DNA of 55,727 nt from contig JAILKU010000005.1 of NCBI GenBank assembly GCA_024693505.1, positions 1-55,727 of the forward strand, written 5' to 3'. Source of the DNA: Bacteroidaceae bacterium (GTDB taxonomy: Bacteria > Bacteroidota > Bacteroidia > Bacteroidales > Bacteroidaceae). Positions within the stretch are counted from its first letter, which is position 1; each line of letters opens with the position of its first letter. Under the pieces are notes generated by a model. The model was not told where the DNA came from. It saw only the letters and a program-made list of their open reading frames with translations, and searched no databases. Below, piece by piece: positions 8,124 to 17,524 of the stretch. The translations under genes and the position numbers were made by a program.

Positions 8124-10067
8124 ATGAGTTACCTACGTTTCGACAAGGCTCAGATGACCAACCTGCAGGACATTCTGCCTAAGGAAATCCTGCGCTCGAA
8201 CCGCTCTGGAGCATATTCGTGCACGACGCTGGTGGACTGCAACACGCGAAAGTATCACGGCCTGCTGGTCGTTCCCGTGCCCGAGCTGGACGACGAGAAT
8301 CACGTGCTGCTCTCCTCGCTCGATGCCACCGTCATTCAGCACGGCGCAGAGTTCAACCTGGGCCTTCACAAGTACAATGGGGACAACTTCAGCCCCCGCG
8401 GACACAAGTACATCCGCGAGTTCGACTCGCTTCAGGTACCCACCACCGTCTATCGCGTGGGCGGCGTCATCCTGAAGCGCGAGATGATGTTCCAGCATTT
8501 CGAGAACCGTATAATAATAAGGTATACGCTGGTGGACGCCCACAGCGAGACGACCCTGCGGCTTCAGCCCTTCCTGGCCTTCCGCAGCGTCAGGGAGTTC
8601 ACCCATGAGAACAGCCACCTGAACCGCGACATCCACCCGGTGGAGAACGGCATCAAGACGTGCCTCTATCGCGGCTATCCCGACCTGTACATGCAGCTGA
8701 ACTGCGAGAACCGGTTCGTCTTCCGCCCCGACTGGTACCGCGGCCTGGAGTATCCCAAGGAGCAGGAGCGCGGCTATGCCTCGAACGAGGATCTGTACGT
8801 GCCCGGCTACTTCGAGTTCCAGATCCGCAAGGGCGAGAGCGTCGTCTTCGCCGCCGGACTGAGCGAGGTGAAGACTGAGGGGCTTGCCGACCTGGCCGAC
8901 TTCGAGCTGAAGGTGCGCACGCCGCGCGACAACTTCTACAACACGCTCGTCAACAGCGCCCACCAGTTCATCGTCCACCGCGAGCACGAGGACTACGTGC
9001 TGGCCGGCTATCCCTGGTTCAAGTGCCGCGCCCGCGACATGTTCGTCTCCCTGCCCGGCCTGACGCTGACGAACAACGAGGTCAAGAAGTACGAGGACGT
9101 CATGCGCACCGCTGAGAAGGCCGTACGCGAGTTCATGGCCGGCGAGAAGCTGACCGTCAGCGTGAAGGAGATAGAGCACCCCGACGTTCTGCTCTGGGCA
9201 GTCTGGTGCATTCAGCAGTATGCCGGCATGGTGTCGATGGAGAAGTGCATCGAGAAGTACGGCCAGCTACTCTTGGACATCATGGAATGGCTGCGCGCCG
9301 GCAATCACCCCAATCTGGAGGTGCGCCCCAACGGACTTGTCTATGCCGAGGGACGCGACAAGGCCATCACTTGGATGAACAGCACGGCCGGCGGACGACC
9401 CATCGTGCCGCGAACAGGATACATCGTCGAGTTCAACGCACTGTGGTACAACGCCCTCATGTTCAGCGCTGAAGTATGCCGCACGATGAAGGACGACAGA
9501 CTCACCAGCGAACTGGAGCAGGCCGCCCGCCTGTGTGCCGAGAACTTCGTGCCCATGTTCTGGAACGAGTTCGGCTACCTCTGCGACTACTGCGTGGACG
9601 GCTACCGCAACTACGAGGTGCGCCCCAACATGATATTCTCAGTCGCACTGGACTACTCTCCCCTCGACTCCAAGCAGAAGAAGAGCGTGCTGGACTACTG
9701 CACGAAGGAGCTCTCCACGCCAAAGGGCCTGCGCTCGCTCAGCCCGAAGAGCGGAGCCTACAACCCCATGTACGTCGGACCGCAAGTGCAGCGAGACTAT
9801 GCCTACCATCAGGGCACAGCCTGGCCCTGGCTTGCCGGCTTCTACATGGAGGCCTGCCTGAAGGTCTATAAGATGAGCCGCCTGAGCTACGTGGACCGAC
9901 TGCTCGTAGGATACGAGGAGGAACTCTTCTACCACTGCATCGGCACGATTCCCGAGCTCTTCGACGGCAACCCGCCCTTCAGCGGACGCGGCGCCATCAG
10001 CTTCGCCATGAACGTATCGGGCATCATGCGGATCGTGAAACTGCTCGACAAGTATAACACATATTAA
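8124..10067 (+). CDS. Glycogen debranching enzyme (amylo-alpha-1,6-glucosidase, GH133-type)
   Basis: 647 residues. An N-terminal GDE domain (about 1-260, with NTRKYHGLLV at 40-49) is followed by an (alpha/alpha)6-barrel. The barrel holds AGYPWFKCRARDMFVSLPG (294-312), a conserved PRTGYIVEFNALWYNAL block near 430 and HQGTAWPWLAGFY near 570, all typical of bacterial/archaeal debranching enzymes that hydrolyse alpha-1,6 branch points of glycogen. There is no signal peptide, so it is cytoplasmic. It is first in an operon with a GT4 transferase (21 bp downstream) and a GH57 enzyme; this trio is common in Bacteroidota and points to glycogen turnover. Confidence 0.93.
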   Translation: MSYLRFDKAQMTNLQDILPKEILRSNRSGAYSCTTLVDCNTRKYHGLLVVPVPELDDENHVLLSSLDATVIQHGAEFNLGLHKYNGDNFSPRGHKYIREFDSLQVPTTVYRVGGVILKREMMFQHFENRIIIRYTLVDAHSETTLRLQPFLAFRSVREFTHENSHLNRDIHPVENGIKTCLYRGYPDLYMQLNCENRFVFRPDWYRGLEYPKEQERGYASNEDLYVPGYFEFQIRKGESVVFAAGLSEVKTEGLADLADFELKVRTPRDNFYNTLVNSAHQFIVHREHEDYVLAGYPWFKCRARDMFVSLPGLTLTNNEVKKYEDVMRTAEKAVREFMAGEKLTVSVKEIEHPDVLLWAVWCIQQYAGMVSMEKCIEKYGQLLLDIMEWLRAGNHPNLEVRPNGLVYAEGRDKAITWMNSTAGGRPIVPRTGYIVEFNALWYNALMFSAEVCRTMKDDRLTSELEQAARLCAENFVPMFWNEFGYLCDYCVDGYRNYEVRPNMIFSVALDYSPLDSKQKKSVLDYCTKELSTPKGLRSLSPKSGAYNPMYVGPQVQRDYAYHQGTAWPWLAGFYMEACLKVYKMSRLSYVDRLLVGYEEELFYHCIGTIPELFDGNPPFSGRGAISFAMNVSGIMRIVKLLDKYNTY

Positions 10068-10088
10068 AGAAAAAGGAGGAACCAAAAG

Positions 10089-11393
10089 ATGAAAGTACTC
10101 ATGTTCGGATGGGAGTTCCCCCCAAAGATATACGGAGGACTCGCCGTGGCTTCCTACGGCATAACGAAGGGACTGAGCCTGCAGGGCGATGTGGAGACGA
10201 CGTTCTGCATGCCGCGGCCCACAGGAGAGGAAGAGAACTTCCTCAAGATTATAAACATGAGCCAGGTGCCCGTAGTATGGCGCGATGTGCAGTATGAGCA
10301 CATCAAGGACCGCTTCGTCGGGCACAGGGCAGAAGACTACTACCGCTTCCGCGACCACCTCTATGCCGACTTCAACTACCTGCAGGGACTCGACGACCTG
10401 GGCTGCCTCCAGTTCGCCGGCGGATATCCGGGAAACCTGCACGAGGAGATCAACAACTTCTCCATCATCGCCGGCGTACTGGCTCGCAGCGAGCAGTTCG
10501 ACCTCATCCACGCTCACGACTGGCTCACCTACCCTGCCGGCGTGCATGCCAAGATGGTCAGCGGCAAACCGCTCTGTATCCATGTCCATGCCACCGACTT
10601 CGACCGTTCGCGCGGCAAGGTGAACCCCACGGTCTATGGCATCGAGAAGAACGGCATGGACCACGCCGACTGCATCATGTGCGTAAGCGAACTGACGCGT
10701 CAGACCGTAATACGCGAATATCACCAGGATCCGCGCAAGTGCGTCGCCATGCACAATGCCGTCTATCCTCTGGCTGACGACATAAAGGTCATCGAACCTC
10801 ACAAGAATCCGAAGGAGAAGGTCGTAACCTACCTGGGACGTATCACTATGCAGAAAGGACCCGAATACTTCATCGAAGCAGCCAAGCGTGTGCTAGACCG
10901 CAGCCACAACATCCGGTTCTGCTTCGCCGGAAGCGGAGACATGATGAACGCCATGATCGAGCTGGCAGCAGCCTACGGCATTGCCGACCGTTGCCACTTC
11001 CCAGGCTTCCAGAGAGGCAAGCAGGTTTATGAATGCTACAAGAACTCGGACGTCTTCGTCATGCCCAGCGTCAGCGAACCATTCGGCATCGCTCCGCTCG
11101 AGGCCATGCAGTGCGGATGTCCCAGCATCATCAGCAAGCAGAGCGGTTGCGGCGAGATTCTGACCAACGTCATCAAAGTGGACTACTGGGACATCGACGC
11201 CATGGCCGACGCCATTTACAGCATCTGCACCAACGAAGCCCTGCACGACTATCTGGCCGAGGAAGGCATGCGCGAGGTTGACCAGATAACATGGCAGCGC
11301 GTCGGTCTGCGCATCCGCGAGTGCTATAACCAGCTGACGGAACGCGGATGGTTCGACAACGAGGAATATCTCTCGCGCGTGCGCGATATATAA
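10089..11393 (+). CDS. GT4-family glycosyltransferase (glycogen synthase-like)
   Basis: 434 residues with the GT-B fold. The N-terminal glycine-rich block GWEFPPKIYGGLAVASYGI (8-26) and HAHDWLTYPAG near 141 are typical of starch/glycogen synthase-like GT4 proteins. The C-terminal half carries the E-x7-E motif (EPFGIAPLEAMQCG, about 330-343) that contacts the nucleotide-sugar donor. The likely role is alpha-1,4-glucan synthesis or primer elongation from a nucleotide-glucose donor; the exact donor and acceptor are not readable. An AGGAGG-like stretch precedes the ATG. It lies between the debranching enzyme and the GH57 enzyme. Confidence 0.9.
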   Translation: MKVLMFGWEFPPKIYGGLAVASYGITKGLSLQGDVETTFCMPRPTGEEENFLKIINMSQVPVVWRDVQYEHIKDRFVGHRAEDYYRFRDHLYADFNYLQGLDDLGCLQFAGGYPGNLHEEINNFSIIAGVLARSEQFDLIHAHDWLTYPAGVHAKMVSGKPLCIHVHATDFDRSRGKVNPTVYGIEKNGMDHADCIMCVSELTRQTVIREYHQDPRKCVAMHNAVYPLADDIKVIEPHKNPKEKVVTYLGRITMQKGPEYFIEAAKRVLDRSHNIRFCFAGSGDMMNAMIELAAAYGIADRCHFPGFQRGKQVYECYKNSDVFVMPSVSEPFGIAPLEAMQCGCPSIISKQSGCGEILTNVIKVDYWDIDAMADAIYSICTNEALHDYLAEEGMREVDQITWQRVGLRIRECYNQLTERGWFDNEEYLSRVRDI

Positions 11394-11437
11394 TAATGTA
11401 TAAGACAGAATGTATAATATATAAATTGTGATGCAAT

Positions 11438-12955
11438 ATGAAAACCATTTGCCTTTATTTTGAAATACATCAGCCCTATCACCTGAAGCGCTATCGTTTC
11501 TTTGAGATAGGAACAGACCATTACTACTATGACGACTACGAGAACGAACGGGCCGTAACGGAGATTGCTCAACGAAGCTACATTCCCGCCCTGCGCACAA
11601 TGCTCGAGATGATGCAACAGTACGGCCAGTACTTCCGCGTAGCCTTCAGCATCAGTGGCGTTATGCTGGAACTGCTTGAGCAGTACGCTCCCGAAGTTCT
11701 CGACCTCCTTCAGCAACTCAACGAGACGGGCTGCGTGGAATTCCTGGCCGAGCCTTACAGTCACGGCCTGGCTAGCCTGGGAAGCCCTGAAAGCTTCGTT
11801 TCAGAGACGAAACGTCAGGCACGCAAGATGAAGGAGCTCTTCAACCATACGCCCAAGGTGATGCGCAACAGTTCGCTCATCTATAGCGACGAGATTGGCA
11901 TGATGGCCGCCGAGATGGGCTTCCGCGGCATGATAGCCGAAGGTGCCAAGCACATTCTCGGCTGGAAGAGTCCACACTACGTCTATCAGTGCGCAATGGC
12001 GCCCAAGCTCAGCCTTCTACTGCGCGACTATAAGCTGAGCGACGACATCAGCCTGCGCTTCAACGATGCCAGCTGGAGCGAGTACCCCCTGATGGCCGAC
12101 AAGTTCGTCAACTGGATTGCGGCACTGCCCAAGGGCGAGGACGTCATCAACATCTTCATGGAACTTCTGGCTCTGGGTATGTATCAGCCGCTGGAGAGCA
12201 ATATCCTGGAGTTCTTGCGCGCCCTGCCTTCCATGGCATGCCAGAAGGACATCATCTTTGCAACGCCCAGTGAGGTCATTGCCAAGAACAAGCCCGTAGC
12301 ACCGATGGAAATGCTGTATCCCGTAAGCTGGAACGACGAGGAGCGCGACACAAGCTGCTGGCTGGGTAACGGCATGCAGCGCGAGGCCTTCAACAAGCTC
12401 TACGACGAGAAGATCGTTGGCCGCATCCTGGCCTGCCAGGACAGACGTCTCAAGCAAGACTGGGACCGCCTGCAAGCCAGTAACAACCTGCGCTACATGA
12501 CTACTAAGCCCATGATGGTGAACATGTATCGAAGCATCTACGACAGCCCATACGATGCCTTCACAAACTACATGAACATCCTCGGCGACTTCCTCAAACG
12601 CGTTCGCGACCTCTTCTCTGAAGACGTGGAGAACGACGAGCTCAACAGTCTCTATACTCAGATAACGAACCTGGACAAGGAACTGGCCGTCAAGGAAAAC
12701 GAAATCAGCCGTCTGCGTGCCAGGTTGGAGAAGTACGAGCCAAAGAAAGAAGACGAAGAGAAGGAAGAGGCCTCGGCTAAGAAGGTAACAGCGAAAGATG
12801 AACCAAAGAAGGCAGAGCCAAAAAAAGCTGCAGTAAAGAAAGCAGAGCCAAAGAAAGCTGCAGTAAAGAAGGCTGAGCCCAAGAAGACCGAAGCAAAGAA
12901 GACGGCACCTAAGAAGGTTGAGGCCAAGAAAGCAACGGCCAAAAAGGCTAAGTAA
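11438..12955 (+). CDS. GH57-family alpha-glucanase/glucanotransferase with lysine-rich tail
   Basis: 505 residues. The GH57 signature HQP lies at 11-13; FLAEPYSHGL (about 102-111), GMIAEGAKH (E168, candidate nucleophile) and KLSDD (D202 or D203, candidate acid/base) follow, so it is an alpha-amylase, branching or 4-alpha-glucanotransferase type enzyme. A coiled coil covers about 400-433. The last 70 residues are almost only Lys, Ala, Pro, Glu and Val with AEPKKAAVKK repeated (459-478), unlike a normal GH57 end and resembling histone-H1-like tails. It is third in the glycogen operon and ends at a strong terminator. The family call is firm; the precise reaction is open. Confidence 0.92.
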   Translation: MKTICLYFEIHQPYHLKRYRFFEIGTDHYYYDDYENERAVTEIAQRSYIPALRTMLEMMQQYGQYFRVAFSISGVMLELLEQYAPEVLDLLQQLNETGCVEFLAEPYSHGLASLGSPESFVSETKRQARKMKELFNHTPKVMRNSSLIYSDEIGMMAAEMGFRGMIAEGAKHILGWKSPHYVYQCAMAPKLSLLLRDYKLSDDISLRFNDASWSEYPLMADKFVNWIAALPKGEDVINIFMELLALGMYQPLESNILEFLRALPSMACQKDIIFATPSEVIAKNKPVAPMEMLYPVSWNDEERDTSCWLGNGMQREAFNKLYDEKIVGRILACQDRRLKQDWDRLQASNNLRYMTTKPMMVNMYRSIYDSPYDAFTNYMNILGDFLKRVRDLFSEDVENDELNSLYTQITNLDKELAVKENEISRLRARLEKYEPKKEDEEKEEASAKKVTAKDEPKKAEPKKAAVKKAEPKKAAVKKAEPKKTEAKKTAPKKVEAKKATAKKAK

Positions 12956-12977
12956 CCTATAGGCTTCACGAAACAAG

Positions 12978-13014
12978 AAGGAATCCCACATGATACGTAT
13001 GGGATTCCTTTTTT
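12978..13014 (+). terminator. Terminator of the glycogen operon
   Basis: An 11-bp perfect stem (12978-12988 with 13000-13010, 11-nt loop) is followed by a T run to 13014. It lies 23 bp after the GH57 stop codon. Confidence 0.92.
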
Positions 13015-13064
13015 ATGCCTATAACCGGATGGAGGTTAGAATGTTTAGCGGACAGCAATAATTC

Positions 13065-13733
13065 TTATTTCTTCTTGTTATATGGATAAGTGGCGTGTGT
13101 CCACCACGCATCATTCTGGTCGCGCGTTGTAGACTGGGATTGCGTAGATGCATTTTGCATCGTGCCGTTCCGCACTCGGCTCAGCGTTTCCGGCGTCATC
13201 TGTAGGAAACTGGCAATGTGAACCATCGGCGCACGCAGGACAATCTCCGGTTTCTCGCGCAGCAAGCGTTCATAGCGCTCTGTCGCATTCTCAAAGCGCT
13301 GGCTGTCAGCATGTTCCTGACTACTGATGGCCACATGCTCCAAGATCTTACGATAAAGCATGCTTATCTCCTGACTGCGTACCATCAGATTGTTTAGGTC
13401 ATCGTATGGGATGGCATAGAGCGTCGTATTTTCCAATGTCTCCACGATAAGACGGCTCGGTTCCTGCTTCAGGAAACTCTCAATGCAGAAGACAATACGC
13501 CCCTCGAAGGAGAAATGCTCCGTCACATCCCGCCCGTTCTTGTAATAGTACTGCCTGACCATACCCCGTTCCACAAAGTATAGGGCACGGCATACCTTAC
13601 CCTCTGGCAATACCGTATTTCCTTTTTGGAACTTCATTGGAATCAGGATGCTTCCCAACTCGTTAACACCCTGTGGCGTCAGGGTGCAGTAAATGCGGGC
13701 AATCTCACGCGCTATGTCTCTTCTGTTGTCCAT
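13065..13733 (-). CDS. Crp/Fnr-family regulator (second copy)
   Basis: 222 residues. The cNMP-binding-like domain (about 20-135, with YFVERGMVRQYYYKNGRDVTEHFSFEG) is typical of Bacteroidota Crp-type regulators. A reduced C-terminal helix-turn-helix follows (about 165-190, VHIASFLQMTPETLSRVR). The tail after 190 is Ser/Thr/Gln/Asn-rich and low complexity. It is not a close paralogue of the regulator at 7201-7905. It starts 45 bp after lepA ends, on the same strand. Its targets and effector are unknown. Confidence 0.8.
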   Translation of the reverse strand: MDNRRDIAREIARIYCTLTPQGVNELGSILIPMKFQKGNTVLPEGKVCRALYFVERGMVRQYYYKNGRDVTEHFSFEGRIVFCIESFLKQEPSRLIVETLENTTLYAIPYDDLNNLMVRSQEISMLYRKILEHVAISSQEHADSQRFENATERYERLLREKPEIVLRAPMVHIASFLQMTPETLSRVRNGTMQNASTQSQSTTRDQNDAWWTHATYPYNKKK

Positions 13734-13778
13734 CAGTATATAGGTTCAAGAAGTTAAAAACAAAGTATTCGACAGTCG

Positions 13779-15560
13779 TCAATCGAGTTTCAAAACAGCC
13801 AGGAAGGCTTTCTGCGGAACTTGCACATTGCCTATCTGCTTCATGCGTTTCTTGCCTCGCTTCTGCTTCTCCAGCAACTTACGCTTTCGGCTCACATCGC
13901 CGCCGTAGCACTTCGCCAGAACGTCCTTCCGCACCTGCTTCACCGTTTCCCTGGCGATAATCTTAGCGCCGATGGCTGCCTGAATAGCGATATCAAACTG
14001 CTGTCGGGGTAACAGTTCCTTCAGTTTCTCACACATTCGCCGACCGAACGCCTCAGCATTATCAGCATGCGTCAGCGTACTCAAGGCGTCCACCGGTTCA
14101 CCGTTCAGCAGTATGTCCATCTTGACTAACTTGCTCGGTCTAAACCCCATTTGATGATAGTCGAACGAGGCGTATCCCTTACTTATACTCTTCAGCTTGT
14201 CGTAAAAGTCTATCACGATCTCGCCCAACGGCATGGCATACTGCAGTTCTACGCGGTTTCCGCTGATAAATTCCTGCTTCAGCAGTTCTCCGCGCTTACC
14301 CAGACAGAGCGTCATGATCGGTCCGATAAAGGTGCTAGTGGTGATAACACTCGCATGAATATAGGGTTCCTCGATGTGGTCAATCAAGGTCTGGTCGGGC
14401 ATGCCGCTTGGATTATGAACTTCATGCACCTCGCCCTGCTTGTCATAGACCAGGTAGGATACGTTTGGAACCGTAGTGATGACGTCCATGTTGAACTCAC
14501 GGTCCAGTCGCTCCTGAATAATTTCCATGTGAAGCAAGCCCAGGAAGCCGCAACGGAAGCCAAAGCCAAGCGCTACACTGCTCTCGGGTTGGAAAGTCAG
14601 GCTGGCATCATTGAGCTGGAGCTTCTCAAGCGAAGCGCGCAGGTTCTCAAAGTCCTCAGTCTCAATGGGATAGACGCCGGCAAAGACCATGGGCTTCACC
14701 TCCTCGAAACCGGAGATAGCCTCGCGGCAAGGATTTGAGACGCGCGTAATCGTATCGCCCACCTTTACCTCGGTTGCCGTTTTTATACCGGAAACGATAT
14801 AGCCTACGTCACCGCAATGCAAGACTTGCCGCGGCAGCATATCCATCTTCAGCACGCCTATCTCGTCAGCCTTGTATTCCTTGCCTGTGTTGATGAATAC
14901 AACCTGTTCACCAGTACGAATAGAACCATTGATAATCTTAAAATAGGCGATGATGCCGCGGAAGCTGTTGAAGACCGAGTCGAAGATAAGAGCCTGGAGC
15001 GGCGCGTTCTCGTCACCCTTCGGCGAGGGAATCCGTTCCACCACAGCCTCCAGTATCTCATCAACTCCCATTCCGGTCTTGCCGCTGGCACGGATAATCT
15101 CCTCCCGCTTGCAGCCAAGAAGCTCGATGATTTCGTCCTCCACCTCTTCCGGCATGGCATTCGGCATGTCGCACTTATTGATGACGGGCACAATCTCCAG
15201 GTCATGGTCTATTGCCATATAGAGGTTGCTGATCGTCTGCGCCTGGACCCCCTGGGTAGCGTCCACCACCAGCAGGGCACCCTCGCAGGCAGCAATGCTT
15301 CGGCTCACTTCATAGCTGAAGTCCACATGCCCCGGCGTATCAATGAGGTTCAGTGTATATTTCTCTCCGTGGTAATTATATTCCATCTGTATGGCATGAC
15401 TCTTGATGGTGATGCCACGTTCTTTCTCCAAGTCCATATCGTCCAACATCTGTCCCTCAGTCACCTTTATGGTGTCTGTGAACTCCAGCAGACGGTCAGC
15501 CAACGTACTTTTCCCGTGGTCAATGTGAGCGATGATACAGAAATTTCTTATATGTTGCAT
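13779..15560 (-). CDS. lepA: Elongation factor 4 (LepA), ribosome back-translocase GTPase
   Basis: 593 residues, full family length. G1 AHIDHGKST (about 11-19), G2 RGITIKS, G3 DTPGHVDF, G4 NKCD, then EF-G-like domains and the LepA-specific C-terminal domain with [29 protein letters not shown] and the basic [11 protein letters not shown] end. It acts on translating ribosomes during initiation or elongation stress. Its own promoter lies upstream (15612-15642). The Crp-like gene follows on the same strand and might be cotranscribed. Confidence 0.97.
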   Translation of the reverse strand: MQHIRNFCIIAHIDHGKSTLADRLLEFTDTIKVTEGQMLDDMDLEKERGITIKSHAIQMEYNYHGEKYTLNLIDTPGHVDFSYEVSRSIAACEGALLVVDATQGVQAQTISNLYMAIDHDLEIVPVINKCDMPNAMPEEVEDEIIELLGCKREEIIRASGKTGMGVDEILEAVVERIPSPKGDENAPLQALIFDSVFNSFRGIIAYFKIINGSIRTGEQVVFINTGKEYKADEIGVLKMDMLPRQVLHCGDVGYIVSGIKTATEVKVGDTITRVSNPCREAISGFEEVKPMVFAGVYPIETEDFENLRASLEKLQLNDASLTFQPESSVALGFGFRCGFLGLLHMEIIQERLDREFNMDVITTVPNVSYLVYDKQGEVHEVHNPSGMPDQTLIDHIEEPYIHASVITTSTFIGPIMTLCLGKRGELLKQEFISGNRVELQYAMPLGEIVIDFYDKLKSISKGYASFDYHQMGFRPSKLVKMDILLNGEPVDALSTLTHADNAEAFGRRMCEKLKELLPRQQFDIAIQAAIGAKIIARETVKQVRKDVLAKCYGGDVSRKRKLLEKQKRGKKRMKQIGNVQVPQKAFLAVLKLD

Positions 15561-15611
15561 ACGGTATTCTCAAAGAGGTTCAAAAAGGCCTATGACCTTT
15601 AAAAGGTTCGG

Positions 15612-15642
15612 CAAAGATATAAACTTTTCTTTAAAATCACAA
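15612..15642 (-). promoter_or_regulatory. Promoter of lepA
   Basis: Minus strand TTG (15640-15642), 20-bp spacer, TATCTTTG (15612-15619). The start codon is about 50 bp downstream. Confidence 0.7.
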
Positions 15643-15670
15643 GCCGCAGCCACATTTTTAACCTATTTTA

Positions 15671-17398
15671 TTAAGGAAAGAGCAACTTTCGGTCTCTTTC
15701 AAGGGCTGTACGGGTCCATTCTTCGGGCACAAAGCGCCATAAATCCATACTTCTGGGATGTAATGTGCCTGCCTCGCGCACTCGTTGTATCAGATAATAC
15801 CTCAAGTCCTTTTCCGTGCTCTTCAGAAGGCGTCCCGACAACTTGTCGTGCGGTATTCCGGCACCCTTGGTGAGCAGTTCGCCGCCGCCGTTGCCCCGGT
15901 AGCTGTTTATCGCTACGGTGTACCACTTATCCATCTCGAAAGGCGTTCCGTCGGCCATGCTCAGGATGTTGATCTTCTCGCCTTCGGGTTTCGTCACGTC
16001 GACCGTATAACGTATGCCGGCAGCCGAGTCGAAATTGAACGAAAAGTTCTTCAGTCCCATCCGGCGCCCGTTGTCCATATTGTTGTCAAGCAGCATGATA
16101 TGATCCTCCGGCGACTTCATCTGGGCGGTCCATTGCGCATAGTCCATTTCCAGGAATCCCTTTATCTCACGGCCCGTCAGCTTCATCGTATAGAGGAAGT
16201 TTTCATATTTATAGAGACGGAACATGTCGCGGATCGTAAGCGGTCCTTTCTCCAGCCGCGAGTCGAAGCTAAGCGGCGCGGCAAAGGAGATCTGGGCGCC
16301 CGAGAGGTCGAGCTGCATCTGATGAATCAGGTCGATGAACATACTCGGACCGAAATAGGCATCGCGTTCCAGTATCGTCGTATCAATAGAGCCGATGGTC
16401 TCGTCCATCCAGGTCTCCATGGCCTGGCGCAATGGCTTCAGCTTGTCCTCAAAACGCCTGGCGGCCGGCTGGTCGCTGCCTGTCATCAGGGGCGTGCTTC
16501 CCACAATCTTCTTTTCCACCACCTTCTTCCCTCTCAACGTCAGCTTTATCTCTGCTTCCGCCACTCGGGCAGCCATGCTCGTCGGACCGATAACCGGAAC
16601 CTCATGCCCGTTCGGGTCCTTGAAGGAATTCAGGGCATACATGTGGTCATGCCCATACATGACCAGGTCGAAACCCGCCACCTGTTCGACCACCGACCGC
16701 GACGCATTCTCTACGTACTCATCCGTCACGATGCCGCCGCTCACTCCGCTATGGAAGACCCCGACCAGCAGCTGCGGATGTTCCTTCTTCATGATTCGGG
16801 GCACCCATTCCCTTGCACATTCCACCATATCCTGGAACCTGAGTCCGTCCCACAGAACGGGCGGGAGCCAGCTTGGAATGGCGGGCGTCATCAGCCCCAG
16901 TATGGCAATTCTTATGCCGCCCCGTTTGATGACGGTGTACGGCTTCAGGTAGGGCTTCCCCGTCCGTTCGTCTATTACGTTTGCGCCCAGAACCGGGAAG
17001 TTCAGTTCCTTCACCCAACGGTCATAGACGTCATGGCCCGTCTCAATGTCGTGATTCCCCATTGCTCCGCAGTCATATCCCATTTCGTTCATGGCTTCCG
17101 TGATGAGGTGCGGCGACCCGGTGTTGATGAAGTTGTAGTAATAGGCCAGCGGCTGACCTTGCAGGCAGTCGCCGCCGTCCGTCAGCACTACGCGCCCCGG
17201 GTTCTTCTCACGCAACTCCGAGACATAGGCATACACACTGCTCAATCCACCCTTTGTCGAGCGGGCTTTCATATAGTCATACCCGAAAATGCTGCCATGC
17301 ACATCACTTGTGTGGACCCAGTGCAGGGTGACTTCACGGGTCCTGGCGCTATAGAGATTATTGCACATCAAGAGGAACAGAAATAGTATCTTTTTCAT
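15671..17398 (-). CDS. Secreted 5'-nucleotidase/UDP-sugar hydrolase-like metallophosphatase
   Basis: 575 residues with a signal peptide (MKKILFLFLLMCNNLYSA). The calcineurin-like metallophosphatase domain shows the metal-binding blocks TSDVHG, DGGDCLQGQP, GNHDIE and YGHDHM. A 5'-nucleotidase C-terminal domain follows (FAAPLSFDSRLEKGPLTIRDMFRLYKYEN). It probably dephosphorylates nucleotides or related phosphate esters in the periplasm. The start at 17398 gives the best signal peptide; ATG at 17407 and a GTG at 17461 are alternatives. It is divergent from phosphoglucomutase. Confidence 0.9.
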   Translation of the reverse strand: MKKILFLFLLMCNNLYSARTREVTLHWVHTSDVHGSIFGYDYMKARSTKGGLSSVYAYVSELREKNPGRVVLTDGGDCLQGQPLAYYYNFINTGSPHLITEAMNEMGYDCGAMGNHDIETGHDVYDRWVKELNFPVLGANVIDERTGKPYLKPYTVIKRGGIRIAILGLMTPAIPSWLPPVLWDGLRFQDMVECAREWVPRIMKKEHPQLLVGVFHSGVSGGIVTDEYVENASRSVVEQVAGFDLVMYGHDHMYALNSFKDPNGHEVPVIGPTSMAARVAEAEIKLTLRGKKVVEKKIVGSTPLMTGSDQPAARRFEDKLKPLRQAMETWMDETIGSIDTTILERDAYFGPSMFIDLIHQMQLDLSGAQISFAAPLSFDSRLEKGPLTIRDMFRLYKYENFLYTMKLTGREIKGFLEMDYAQWTAQMKSPEDHIMLLDNNMDNGRRMGLKNFSFNFDSAAGIRYTVDVTKPEGEKINILSMADGTPFEMDKWYTVAINSYRGNGGGELLTKGAGIPHDKLSGRLLKSTEKDLRYYLIQRVREAGTLHPRSMDLWRFVPEEWTRTALERDRKLLFP

Positions 17399-17470
17399 TA
17401 TCGGCATCAATTTTCCTGCAAAAATATAAAAAATATGACGAATAACACACCAAGAGTCCACATTATTTTA

Positions 17471-17478
17471 TATCTTTG
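17471..17478 (+). promoter_or_regulatory. Candidate -7 box for phosphoglucomutase
   Basis: TATCTTTG, 46 bp before the start codon. No TTTG was found at the usual upstream distance, so only the -7 element is supported. Confidence 0.5.
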
Positions 17479-17524
17479 TCGGCAAATGTAGGAAAAAAGC
17501 ATAAATAACAAAGATAAAAAGACT

